A stretch of 58,892 bases of DNA, taken from JAVBLT01 sp031553315. GTDB taxonomy: Bacteria; Verrucomicrobiota; Kiritimatiellia; RFP12; DVOR01. Within the stretch, counting starts at the first letter, position 1; every line of letters starts with the position of its first letter. The stretch spans positions 1-58,892 of the forward strand of contig JAVBLT010000022.1 of NCBI GenBank assembly GCA_031553315.1, written 5' to 3'. The notes beneath the pieces are model-generated. The model saw nothing but the letters and a program-made list of their open reading frames with translations. It searched no databases and was not told the DNA's origin. Made by a program: the position numbers and the translations under genes. Shown here one piece after another: positions 23,291-31,248 of this stretch.

Positions 23291-24712
23291 ATGAGCAACC
23301 GCGAAAAATTCACAGGCCGCAAATTGCTGAGCGCCATCGGAGTGATCTTCGCCTCCGACGGCGCCTCCCAGTTTCTCCGCTTCTTCAGCAACCTCGCTTT
23401 GACCTGGCTGCTCGTGCCTAAGTGCTTCGGCACGATTATCCTCGTGAACCTCGTCCGCCAGGCGCTTGAAATGTTTGCCGACGTCGGCATCGGCACCCAC
23501 GTGGTCCGCAGTGCCGACGGCGAGAAAAAAGAGTATCTCGATACCGCCTGGACCGTTCAGCTTGTGCGCTCGTTTCTCCTGTGGGGGCTTGCGGTCGTTT
23601 CCGCGTGGCCGATGACTCTTCGCTACCCCGAGCACGAGGGATTGGGCGGCCTCATTTGCGCCGCCGGCGCCCTGGCCGTGATTGATGCGCTGGCCTCCAT
23701 GTCCGTCCACACCGTGTACCGCCGCCTTGAAATGGGGCGCCTCTCCCTGCTCAACATCGTTTCCCAGGTCATCGGCGCTGCGGTCTCGATCGTTCTGGCC
23801 TGTTTCTGGCGTTCGCCCTGGGTGCTCGCGGGCGGCATGTTCGCCTCCGCCGCCAGCCGGTCCGTCTTGAGTTATTTTATGCTGACGCCTTACCGGCCGG
23901 TGTTGCGCTGGGCTCCGGTCTACGTGCATGATCTCTGGTCGTTCGGCAAGTGGATCTTTGTGGCTTCGGCGCTGACCTTCATTTCAGGCAAAGGCGAGCT
24001 CTTTTTCGTGGGCAGCATCCTCACGCCCGAGGAGTTTGGCAAATACGGGATCACCTTTATGCTGGTGCAGACCGTTCCGATGATTTTCCAATCGGCCACC
24101 GGGCGCGTGCTGTATCCTTTTTACTGCACGGAATTCGGCACCGATTCGGCCCGCCGCCGCATCACCCGCCTGCGCGTGATCCTCATGCTCAGCCTGGGGG
24201 TGGTCCTTGCGGGGATGGGCGTGTTCGGTTCCGATCTGATCCGCCTCCTGTATAAGGAGGACTACTGGATGCCCCTTTCCGTGGTGCCGCTCATTTGCCT
24301 CGGGTTTTTCTTCAACATGATGAACATGACCTTCTCTTCTCTTCCCTTGGCCGCGGGGGAATCCCGCCGGTATACGCTGATTCAGTTCCTCCAGGTTGTG
24401 GCGCTGATTGTCACGCTCGGCGCGCTTGCCCTTTCCAAAAAAATCTGGCTGGCGGATGTGTCGCTGCTCGATGCGTTTCTGATTGCCGTTTTCATCGTCA
24501 GCTTCATCAAATACGTGATGCTTCTTTTCTGCATCCGCCACTACCGGCTGTATTCGTTCAAGGCCGATGCGATGATCTGCGCGGGCGTGTTGCTGGCCGT
24601 CGGGCTCTTCTGGTTGATCCACGATCCGGTGATGGATGTGGTCAACGCCGTGTGGGAGCCGTTGCGTGAATCTGTAATGAACCTGAAAGCGACGCTGAAA
24701 GGCGTCAAGTAA
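23291..24712 (+). CDS. Wzx-type polysaccharide flippase
   Basis: A 473-residue polytopic membrane protein of the MATE/MOP superfamily, polysaccharide transporter branch, expected to flip the undecaprenyl-linked repeat unit to the periplasm. About 12 hydrophobic segments are visible. The N terminus has the typical FASDGASQFLRFFSNLALTW, followed by GTIILVNLVRQALEMFADVG. Later segments include SFGKWIFVASALTFISGKGE and FGKYGITFMLVQTVPMIF. I chose the ATG at 23291; a GTG at 23264 inside the end of the Wzc-like gene is in frame and would add nine residues. Its position between the Wzc-like gene and a GT4 gene supports the assignment. No Wzy polymerase is seen in the window. Confidence 0.87.
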   Translation: MSNREKFTGRKLLSAIGVIFASDGASQFLRFFSNLALTWLLVPKCFGTIILVNLVRQALEMFADVGIGTHVVRSADGEKKEYLDTAWTVQLVRSFLLWGLAVVSAWPMTLRYPEHEGLGGLICAAGALAVIDALASMSVHTVYRRLEMGRLSLLNIVSQVIGAAVSIVLACFWRSPWVLAGGMFASAASRSVLSYFMLTPYRPVLRWAPVYVHDLWSFGKWIFVASALTFISGKGELFFVGSILTPEEFGKYGITFMLVQTVPMIFQSATGRVLYPFYCTEFGTDSARRRITRLRVILMLSLGVVLAGMGVFGSDLIRLLYKEDYWMPLSVVPLICLGFFFNMMNMTFSSLPLAAGESRRYTLIQFLQVVALIVTLGALALSKKIWLADVSLLDAFLIAVFIVSFIKYVMLLFCIRHYRLYSFKADAMICAGVLLAVGLFWLIHDPVMDVVNAVWEPLRESVMNLKATLKGVK

Positions 24713-24723
24713 GCGAGGGTGCC

Positions 24724-25716
24724 ATGACCTTCTACTACCTCGTGCCCGACGATCCCTGGCGCCGCCCCGGCGAAAGCCGCCTTCGCTACGCCTTCCGCTG
24801 GCACCTTCTTCACCGCCAGGCGCCCAACGGCGGCGTTGAGATTATCTACCGCCATTGCGAAGCGCTCAAAGCGGCCGGGTTCAACGCCGCGCCTCTGCAT
24901 ATGGCGGCTTTCTCCATCACGTGGTTTTCTCATTCTTTGCGCCCGGAGCTTTTCCGCTGCGTGTTGCCGCGCCTCAAGCCCGAGGATTGCGTGGTCATCC
25001 CGGAAGTGCTCGCCGCCTACGCCGCGCGCATCCAGTGCCGCCGCGTGCTTTTTCTTCAGGGGATCAGCACGTTTTCCAAGCCGCTTGATTTGACCTGTTT
25101 TGAGGCGGCGATCACCTGTTCTCCGTATCTGGCGCGCTATCTGAATGAACATGCGCCCGGCCTTCCCGTGGCGATTATCCCCAATGTGGTCGATCCCGCC
25201 CGCTTTTATCCGCGCGCGGAGCTCTCGCCCAACGGCCCGCTGCGCGTGCTGGGGTATCCGCGCAAGCATCCTGAGGTCACCGAGGCTCTGATGCACACCT
25301 TCATTCCCGCCATGCCTGAAGCGGTTCGGGAACGCTTTACGTTCATCCCGCTGGAGGCCTGTTCGCAGGATGAATTCGCCGTGCGCCTGCGCGAGGGCGA
25401 TGTGTTTGTGGCCAGCGGCTATCCGGAAGGGTTCGGCCTGCCGCCGCTTCAGGCCATGGCCAGCGGGTGCAGCGTGATCGGGTTCACCGGCGGCGGCGCC
25501 GAAGGGTTTATGATTGACGGCAAAACCGCTTTGGTCGCGCCCGACGGCGATATCCCCGCTCTGGCGAAAGCGCTTGAGCGCATTGTCTGCGAACCTCAAA
25601 CGCTGACCCTCCTCCGCCGCAACGGTCTCGAAATGGCGGAGGGGTATACTCCCGAAGCCATGAAGAAGGCTCTGGTGGCGTGGGCGGAGCCGCTGTCTGT
25701 GAACGCTCGCCTGTGA
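24724..25716 (+). CDS. Family 4 (GT-B) glycosyltransferase
   Basis: A 330-residue cytosolic GT-B enzyme and the last gene of the exopolysaccharide locus. The C-terminal half carries the GT4 signature: AIIPNVVDPARFYP, then the E-x7-E region GYPEGFGLPPLQAMASGCSV, followed by GFTGGGAEGFMIDGKTALV. The N-terminal half has a loop rich in aromatics and GGVEIIYRHCEALKAAGFN. A purine-rich GCGAGGG lies just before the ATG. A bidirectional terminator follows 20 bases after the stop. The sugar donor is unknown. Confidence 0.87.
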   Translation: MTFYYLVPDDPWRRPGESRLRYAFRWHLLHRQAPNGGVEIIYRHCEALKAAGFNAAPLHMAAFSITWFSHSLRPELFRCVLPRLKPEDCVVIPEVLAAYAARIQCRRVLFLQGISTFSKPLDLTCFEAAITCSPYLARYLNEHAPGLPVAIIPNVVDPARFYPRAELSPNGPLRVLGYPRKHPEVTEALMHTFIPAMPEAVRERFTFIPLEACSQDEFAVRLREGDVFVASGYPEGFGLPPLQAMASGCSVIGFTGGGAEGFMIDGKTALVAPDGDIPALAKALERIVCEPQTLTLLRRNGLEMAEGYTPEAMKKALVAWAEPLSVNARL

Positions 25717-25736
25717 ACCGGAGCCCGGCGATGATG

Positions 25737-25767
25737 AAAAAAGGCGTGGATTTTCCACGCCTTTTTC
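25737..25767. terminator. Bidirectional terminator between the EPS locus and the THUMP methyltransferase gene
   Basis: AAAAAGGCGTGGA (25738-25750) and TCCACGCCTTTTT (25754-25766) form a perfect 13-bp stem with a 3-base loop. A T-run is present on both strands. It separates the rightward GT4 gene from the leftward operon that ends at 25783. Confidence 0.88.
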
Positions 25768-25782
25768 TTTTGCCGGCAACAG

Positions 25783-26991
25783 TCAATTGATCTCGTAGCT
25801 GAGCAGCCTGCAGGGCAGGGCGCCGTTGAAGAGTGCGTGGATCGCGGAGGTTTTGAGCTTGATTTCAAGCGAGAGGTCGCGCGAGGCCGTGATGAGCGCG
25901 GCCTGCCAGCCGGGGCAGGTTTTGAGCCATTCGCCGATGCGGGCGTAGACGGGTTTGAGCTCTTCTTCCTCGCCGAGGCGTTCGCCGTATTCGGGGTTCA
26001 TGAAGATGAGGCCTTTTTGGCGGGGGAGGTCGGTGGAGGCGAAGTCGCAGACCTGAAAGCGGATGAGCTCGCTGACGCCGGCGGCGAGGGCGTTGCTCTG
26101 GGCGGCTTCGATGGCTTCGGGGGCGATGTCGGAAGCGACGATGGGGGGGAGGGAATCGGTGGCGCGGCGGGCGGCTCGGGCTTCGGCCACGAGGCTCTTC
26201 CAGACCTGTTCGGGGGTGGCTCCAAAGCGCCGGCGCACGCTCTCGCCCGCTTTTTCGCCGGGGATGGTGCTTTGCCAGCCTTTGAGGGCCATGAAGGCGA
26301 AGAAGCTGCGCTGGAGGCCGGGGGCGGCGTTTTGGGCGATGAGGGCGGCTTCGATGGCGGGGGTGCCGCTGCCGCAGAAGGGGACGGCGAGGGGGGTCTT
26401 GCCGTTCCACCCGGCGAGGATGAGGCAGGTGGCGGCGAGGGTTTCCTGGAGGGGGGCTTTCCAGGGGTTCATGCGGTAGCCGCGCTTGGCGAGGGTGATG
26501 CCGGTGGTGTCGAGGTAGCATTTGAGGTCGTCGCCCTCCCAGTGGATGAAGACGGCGGCGCTGTCGTTGTCGAGGGAGACGTCGGGCCGGCGGCCCCATT
26601 TGGCGCGCATGCGGTCGGCGATGGCGTCTTTGCAGGTGAGGTTGGGCATGCGGGTGTCGCGGACGGTTTCATTCCAGACCATGCTGTCGACGCGGAAGGG
26701 GGTGTCGGGGTCGAGCACGTCTTCCCAGGGGGCGTTGAGGGCGAGGTCGTAGAGGTCTTTGAGGGTTTGGGCGCGGCCTTTGAAGAAGGGCCACAACACG
26801 CGCTGGGCGGTGCGCAGGTTGAGGTTGAGGTTCATGATGTCGCGCAGGCCGCGGGCGTTGACGCCGACCATGGTCTCGCTGGAGCCGAGGATGGTGTAGC
26901 CGAGGGTTTTGAGCTCGCAGAGGAGGGCGGGCATCACGCCTTTTGCGCAGGCGATGGTGAGCATGGATTCGTCGGTCCAGGGGTTTCTCAT
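25783..26991 (-). CDS. THUMP-domain SAM-dependent RNA guanine methyltransferase (RlmL/YpsC type)
   Basis: A 402-residue enzyme of the class that makes N2-methylguanine in rRNA. The N-terminal part (about 10-170) fits a ferredoxin-like plus THUMP RNA-binding module, ending KCYLDTTGITLAKRGYR. The catalytic Rossmann domain has AVPFCGSGTPAIEAALIAQN as the SAM-binding loop, IVASDIAPEAIEAAQSNALA, and the substrate motif NPEYGERLGEEEEL in place of the usual NPPYG. The length matches the single-domain YpsC form. The first ATG (26991) overlaps the stop of the upstream methyltransferase gene; a second ATG nine codons on is possible. The exact target base is inferred from the family only. Confidence 0.85.
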   Translation of the reverse strand: MRNPWTDESMLTIACAKGVMPALLCELKTLGYTILGSSETMVGVNARGLRDIMNLNLNLRTAQRVLWPFFKGRAQTLKDLYDLALNAPWEDVLDPDTPFRVDSMVWNETVRDTRMPNLTCKDAIADRMRAKWGRRPDVSLDNDSAAVFIHWEGDDLKCYLDTTGITLAKRGYRMNPWKAPLQETLAATCLILAGWNGKTPLAVPFCGSGTPAIEAALIAQNAAPGLQRSFFAFMALKGWQSTIPGEKAGESVRRRFGATPEQVWKSLVAEARAARRATDSLPPIVASDIAPEAIEAAQSNALAAGVSELIRFQVCDFASTDLPRQKGLIFMNPEYGERLGEEEELKPVYARIGEWLKTCPGWQAALITASRDLSLEIKLKTSAIHALFNGALPCRLLSYEIN

Positions 26992-27947
26992 GGGGCTTGT
27001 TCTCCGCGTGCGAAGGCGATGTAGGCCATGCCGTATTCGTCGGAACCGTCGAGGACGGCGCTGGCGCGGCGGATTTCTTCGCGGGTTGGGTCGATGGCGA
27101 GGGGATCGCCTTCAAGGGGGTTGAGGATGGCGCTGTCGGCTCCCGCTTCAATGGCCATGCGGGTGAAGGCGAGGGTGAGCCATTTGCGCAGGGGCATGCC
27201 GAAGGAGATGTTGCTGAAGCCGCCGGTGATGTGGATTTCGGGGCCGAAGTGTTCGCGCAGCAGGCGGATGGTCTGGAGGGTGGCGGCGGGGTGGGCGGGG
27301 TCGAAGGCCACGGGAAGCACGAGCGGGTCGATGTGGATGAGGCGGCGGGGAAAGCCTTCGGCTTCGAGCCGGGTCACGAGGGTCCGGGCGTTGGCGAGGC
27401 GTTCTTCGGCGGTGGCGGGGATGCCGGCGGCGCCGGAGCAGGAGAGGATGAGGGGGCCGCCGTTTTGGAGGGCGAGGGGGAGCACTTCGGGGCGCTCGAG
27501 GGAGAGGGAGTTGATCATGGCGCCGGGGGCGGCGGCGAGGCCGGCGCGGAGGGTCTCGGCGCTGGAGGAATCGAGGCAGACGGGGGTGGGGGTGGCCTCG
27601 GCGATGGTGTGCACGCACCAGGCGAGGGCGGCGCGGCGAAGGTCGTCGCTGTCGCCGCATTCATCCATGTTGACGTCGAGGTAGGCGGCTCCGGCGGCGG
27701 TTTGGGCGGTGGCCATCCAGCGGATGAGGCGGGCGGCCTGGCGCTGTTCTTCGGGGGCTCCGCAGATGCCCATCCAGGCGGCCATGCCCACGTGGCGGAG
27801 GCGGCCCTGGTCGGCTTGGGCGCGGGCGAGCCACCGGGGGTGGATGGGGAGGGCGCCGCCGGGGTAGGTGTAGGCGCCGTTGCCGACGTGGATGCCGGTG
27901 AGGCTGACGGCGCGGGTGGCGTGGATGTTTTCTCCGATGATGATCAT
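26988..27947 (-). CDS. Pterin-binding (AcsE/MtgA-like) methyltetrahydrofolate methyltransferase homologue
   Basis: A 319-residue TIM-barrel protein resembling methyltetrahydrofolate:corrinoid methyltransferases and the pterin-binding domain of MetH. Matching motifs are MIIIGENIHATR at the N terminus, GAAYLDVNMDECGDSDD, PVCLDSSSAETL, MINSLSLERPE, LIHIDPLVLPVAFD and ITGGFSNISFGMP. These line the pterin pocket and include the Asn and Asp residues conserved in AcsE. No corrinoid protein or activating enzyme is nearby, so the methyl acceptor is unknown. The start at 27947 is chosen because the MIIIGE motif begins there and it overlaps the rmuC stop. It lies in the operon icd-rmuC-this gene-THUMP methyltransferase, joined by 4-base overlaps. 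Confidence 0.8.
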   Translation of the reverse strand: MIIIGENIHATRAVSLTGIHVGNGAYTYPGGALPIHPRWLARAQADQGRLRHVGMAAWMGICGAPEEQRQAARLIRWMATAQTAAGAAYLDVNMDECGDSDDLRRAALAWCVHTIAEATPTPVCLDSSSAETLRAGLAAAPGAMINSLSLERPEVLPLALQNGGPLILSCSGAAGIPATAEERLANARTLVTRLEAEGFPRRLIHIDPLVLPVAFDPAHPAATLQTIRLLREHFGPEIHITGGFSNISFGMPLRKWLTLAFTRMAIEAGADSAILNPLEGDPLAIDPTREEIRRASAVLDGSDEYGMAYIAFARGEQAP

Positions 27948-29023
27948 GCTTCGGGGATTCCTTCGTGGGTTTCGTGGATGTCGACGGTTTTGAGGCGGCG
28001 ATCCATGGCGCGGGTGCGGACTTGGATGGCTTCGACGGCGCTGTTGGCTTCCTGAAGCTTTTTCTGGAGGCGGGAGAAGGAATCGGCAAACTGGAGGAAT
28101 TCGGCGCGGACGGCGGCGAGCAGCTGCCACACTTCGGCGGCGCGCTGCTGGAGGGCGAGGGTGCGGAAGCCCATTTGGAGGGCGTTGAGGAGCGCGGCGA
28201 GGGTGGTGGGCCCGGCCACGAGGATGCGGGAATCGCGCTGGATGGTTTCGAGGAGGCCGGGGGCGCGGAGGGCTTCGGCGTAGAGGCCTTCGGTGGGGAG
28301 GAAGAGGATGGCGAAATCGGTGGTGTGGGGGGGGTGGATGTATTTGGAGGCGATGGTTTTGGCGTCGTCCCTCAGGCGGCGGTGGAGGGCGGCGAGGGCG
28401 GCTTCGGCGGCGGGGGCGTCGCCGGTTTGGGCGGCGGCGGCGAGGCGGTCGTAGTCTTCGCGCGGAAATTTGGAGTCGATGGGGAGCCAGAGGGGGGCGC
28501 TGGAATCGTCTTGGCCCGGCAGGCGAATGGCGAATTCGACCACGGCGGGGCTGTTGGGGAGGGGGTGGACGTTGCGGGCGAATTGATTGGGTGCGAGGAG
28601 GTCGTCGAGGAGGGCGCCGAGCTGGATTTCGGCCCAGGTGCCGCGGGCTTTCACGTTGGTGAGGAGGTTGCGCAGATCGGTGACGCCGCTGGTGAGGCTG
28701 TTGATTTCGCCCAGGCCCCGCTGAAGCGCTTCAAGTCGCTGGCTCACGAGGCTGAAGCTGTTGCCCAGGCGCTGTTCGAGCCTGGAGGCGGTGTCGAGGC
28801 GGGTGGCCTCAAGCTGTTGATTGATGAGGGCGAAGTGGCGGTCAAGGGCGGCGGCGGTTTCCTGGCGGAGCTCCAGCGCGCGGTTCTGCTGGCGGAGGTC
28901 GAACCGCTCAAGCTCATCGCGCTGCTCGGGGGTAAAACGAGGCCGGCGCAGGAGCAGCGCGAGCTGCAACCCTGCGACGAGGCTAAAGCCGAGCGCGATG
29001 AGTAGGGCGGTTGCGGCGTTCAT
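27944..29023 (-). CDS. rmuC: DNA recombination protein RmuC
   Basis: A 359-residue RmuC-family protein, associated with limiting DNA rearrangements and containing a nuclease-like core. An N-terminal hydrophobic helix (ALLIALGFSLVAGLQLALLL) anchors it, and a coiled coil spans about residues 35-130. The RmuC core shows VKARGTWAEIQLGALLDDLL, VEFAIRLPG, PIDSKFPREDYDRL, FAILFLPTEGLYAEAL and LVAGPTTLAALLNALQMGFR. Start and stop overlap its neighbours by four bases on both sides, so translation is probably coupled to icd upstream. The length is typical for the shorter family members. Confidence 0.9.
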   Translation of the reverse strand: MNAATALLIALGFSLVAGLQLALLLRRPRFTPEQRDELERFDLRQQNRALELRQETAAALDRHFALINQQLEATRLDTASRLEQRLGNSFSLVSQRLEALQRGLGEINSLTSGVTDLRNLLTNVKARGTWAEIQLGALLDDLLAPNQFARNVHPLPNSPAVVEFAIRLPGQDDSSAPLWLPIDSKFPREDYDRLAAAAQTGDAPAAEAALAALHRRLRDDAKTIASKYIHPPHTTDFAILFLPTEGLYAEALRAPGLLETIQRDSRILVAGPTTLAALLNALQMGFRTLALQQRAAEVWQLLAAVRAEFLQFADSFSRLQKKLQEANSAVEAIQVRTRAMDRRLKTVDIHETHEGIPEA

Positions 29024-30285
29024 TTCATGGCTTTGGCGAGGGCGTGGCCGAAGGCCGAGCAGCTCACTTCGGTGGCGCCTTCCATGAGGCGGGCGAAGTC
29101 GTAAGTCACGGTCTTGGCGCCGATCACGGCATCCATAGCCGCGATGATTTTGTCGGCGGCCTCCGTCCAGCCCATGTAGCGGAGCATCATTTCGCCGGAG
29201 AGGATGAGGGAGCCGGGGTTGACTTTGTCGAGGTTGGCGTATTTGGGGGCGGTGCCGTGGGTGGCTTCGAAGACGGCGGTGCCGGTCATGTAGTTGATGT
29301 TGCCGCCGGGGGCGATGCCGATCCCGCCCACGCAGGCCGCGAGCGCATCGGAGACATAGTCGCCGTTGAGGTTGAGGGTGGCGATCACGCTGTATTCGGC
29401 GGGGCGCGTGAGGATTTGCTGGAGGAAGGCATCGGCGATGCAGTCTTTCACGGTGATGCTCCTGCCGGTTTTGGGGTTGGTGAATGCGCACCAGGGGCCG
29501 TCGCCGATGGGGGTGGCGCCGAATTCCTCGCGGGCGAGGGCGTAGCCCCAGTCGCGGAAGGCGCCCTCGGTGAACTTCATGATGTTGCCCTTGTGCACGA
29601 GGGTGACGCTGGGCAGGTCGTTGGCGATGGCATATTCGATGGCGGCGCGCACGAGGCGCCCGGTGCCTTCTTTGGAAACGGGCTTGATGCCGATGGAGGA
29701 GCTTTCGGGGAAGCGGATTTTCTTCACCCCCATCTCGCGGGTGAGGAATTCCATCACGCGCTTCACTTCGGGCGAGCCGGCCATCCACTCGATGCCGGCG
29801 TAGATGTCTTCCGTGTTTTCTCGGAAGATGACCATGTCGGTCAGATCGGGGCGGAGCACCGGCGAGGGCACGCCCTTGAACCAGCGCACCGGGCGCAGGC
29901 ACACATAGAGGTCAAGCTCCTGGCGCAGCGCCACGTTGAGCGAACGGATGCCGCCGCCGACCGGGGTCGTGAGGGGGCCTTTGATGGAAACGAGGTGTTC
30001 GCGGCAGGCATCAAGGGTTTCCTGCGGGAGCCAGGTGCCTTCGCCGTAAACGGCGTTGGCCTTTTCGCCGGCGAACACTTCCATCCAGGCGATTTTACGG
30101 GAATCGCCGTAGGCGGCTTTGACGGCGGCGTTCCAGGCGATCATCGCGGCGTGGGTGATGTCGGGGCCCGTGCCGTCGCCCTCAATGAAGGGGATGATGG
30201 GAAAGTGGGGCACCTGGAGCTTGCCGTCGCGGCCCATGGTGATTTTTTCGCCGAAGGCTGGAAGCTTGATTGTGTTGTAGGCCAT
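29020..30285 (-). CDS. icd: NADP-dependent isocitrate dehydrogenase
   Basis: A 421-residue isocitrate dehydrogenase converting isocitrate to 2-oxoglutarate with NADPH production in the TCA cycle. It follows the E. coli enzyme closely: IEGDGTGPDITHAAM, TTPVGGGIRSLNVALRQELD with the substrate-binding and phosphorylatable Ser, FRENTEDIYAGIEW, HKGNIMKFTEGAFRDWGY, LNLNGDYVSDALAA and EATHGTAPKYA. The start at 30285 is supported by AGGAAAA upstream; an open frame continues further upstream without a credible start. It is the first gene of a leftward four-gene operon. Confidence 0.96.
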   Translation of the reverse strand: MAYNTIKLPAFGEKITMGRDGKLQVPHFPIIPFIEGDGTGPDITHAAMIAWNAAVKAAYGDSRKIAWMEVFAGEKANAVYGEGTWLPQETLDACREHLVSIKGPLTTPVGGGIRSLNVALRQELDLYVCLRPVRWFKGVPSPVLRPDLTDMVIFRENTEDIYAGIEWMAGSPEVKRVMEFLTREMGVKKIRFPESSSIGIKPVSKEGTGRLVRAAIEYAIANDLPSVTLVHKGNIMKFTEGAFRDWGYALAREEFGATPIGDGPWCAFTNPKTGRSITVKDCIADAFLQQILTRPAEYSVIATLNLNGDYVSDALAACVGGIGIAPGGNINYMTGTAVFEATHGTAPKYANLDKVNPGSLILSGEMMLRYMGWTEAADKIIAAMDAVIGAKTVTYDFARLMEGATEVSCSAFGHALAKAMK

Positions 30286-30382
30286 TGGGTTTTCCTCGTG
30301 TCGTTTCAAAAATGAAGGCGGCAGTATAACAGAAGGCTGGTCTGGAGGAAAGATTAAAGAAGGCGACCGCCGAGCGCCGCGG

Positions 30383-30462
30383 TTCCTCATAATGTAGGAC
30401 ACCCTGCGCAGTGGAGGGGGCGGCGATGAAAAGAGCGCATTCCTCAATTGCAGGACACTCTG
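30383..30462. repeat. Pair of 23-24-bp direct repeats before a transposase remnant
   Basis: TTCCTCATAATGTAGGACAC continuing to CCTG (30383-30406), and TTCCTCAATTGCAGGACACT continuing to CTG (30440-30462), match closely with one gap. They lie just upstream of the transposase fragment and could be subterminal transposase-binding sites at the left end of a degraded insertion sequence. Confidence 0.5.
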
Positions 30463-30475
30463 ATAAAATGGGGGC

Positions 30476-30925
30476 ATGAAAGAAATGAGCCGACCGGCAC
30501 GAGGAGAATGTCTGCAAACGATGCGCAGACGCTACGGGATGATGCAGACCCGAAGGGCGCGAACACAGATCATTGATGCCTTTGTGATGACAACGGGTTA
30601 CGAACGAAAATATGCCGTTAAAGTGCTTTCCGGTAAGCGCCTTTACCGCAGCGGGCAAGGAAGGGGAAAGACTTATGGGCGCGAGGTGGAAAGGGTTTTA
30701 GTCAGGATTTGGCGAAAAAGCGGGATGATGTGTGCACCGTATCTCAAGGCGGTGATGGCGCGCCTGGCGGCGGATTGGGAGGCATTGCAGGGGGCGCTGG
30801 AGGAAAGCGTCAAGGCCGCGTTGCTGCGGATGAGCCCCGCCACGATCGACCGCCTGCTCAAGCCTCACCGCCTCATCGGGCGCGGGCGCAATCGCACATC
30901 GGGGACTAGAGCATATTTCGATTGA
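30476..30925 (+). pseudogene. Truncated transposase (N-terminal DNA-binding part) interrupted by a fold-back element
   Basis: The 149-codon frame looks like the N-terminal part of an integrase-type IS transposase: CLQTMRRRYGMMQTRRARTQ, IIDAFVMTTGYERKYAVKVL, and a second helical region ending LLKPHRLIGRGRNRTSG. No DDE catalytic domain follows. From 30907 the frame runs into fold-back element copy A and stops at TGA within it. The native protein would be expected to be two to three times longer. The region is therefore an IS remnant cut by a later insertion or deletion. The exact IS family is not certain; an ISNCY- or IS481-like origin is a guess. Confidence 0.65.
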
Positions 30926-31069
30926 TCTTTCCGCTTTTTCTCGGTGCTTTTTGTTTTTGAACTTCACCCTTTCAGATCGCCGTAGCGTTGCTACGGCTCA
31001 CCTCAAGCGTTTGTCAAAACCAAAATTCACCTTCGCAAAATCCGGAAATCTCATTAGAAACTTGCTCTA
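30907..31069. repeat. Fold-back element, copy A
   Basis: Begins TAGAGCATATTTCGATTGAT and ends in TTGCTCTA. Nearly the whole length is an imperfect inverted repeat centred on GCCGTAGC-GTT-GCTACGGC. The right-hand TA is shared with copy B. It truncates the transposase fragment. Confidence 0.85.
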
Positions 31070-31230
31070 GAGCATATTTCGATTGATTTTTCTGCTTTTT
31101 TTCGGTGCTTTTTGTTTTTGAACTTCACGCTTTCAGATCGCCGTAACGTTGCTACGGCTCACCTCAAGCGTTTGTCAAAACCAAAATTCACCTTCGCAAA
31201 ACCTGGAAATCTCATTCGAAACATGCTCTA
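31068..31230. repeat. Fold-back element, copy B, tandem to copy A
   Basis: A 163-bp copy more than 90 percent identical to copy A by eye, in the same orientation, beginning at the TA that closes copy A. It ends ACATGCTCTA, 18 bases before the stop of the sensor-kinase gene. Confidence 0.85.
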
Positions 31231-31248
31231 AGGAACGATTGAATGAAT

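Noticed and set aside
30907..31230. Two adjacent near-identical units as a possible CRISPR array
   Set aside because: The units are about 160 bp, directly abutting with no spacers, and recur singly elsewhere. No cas gene is present.
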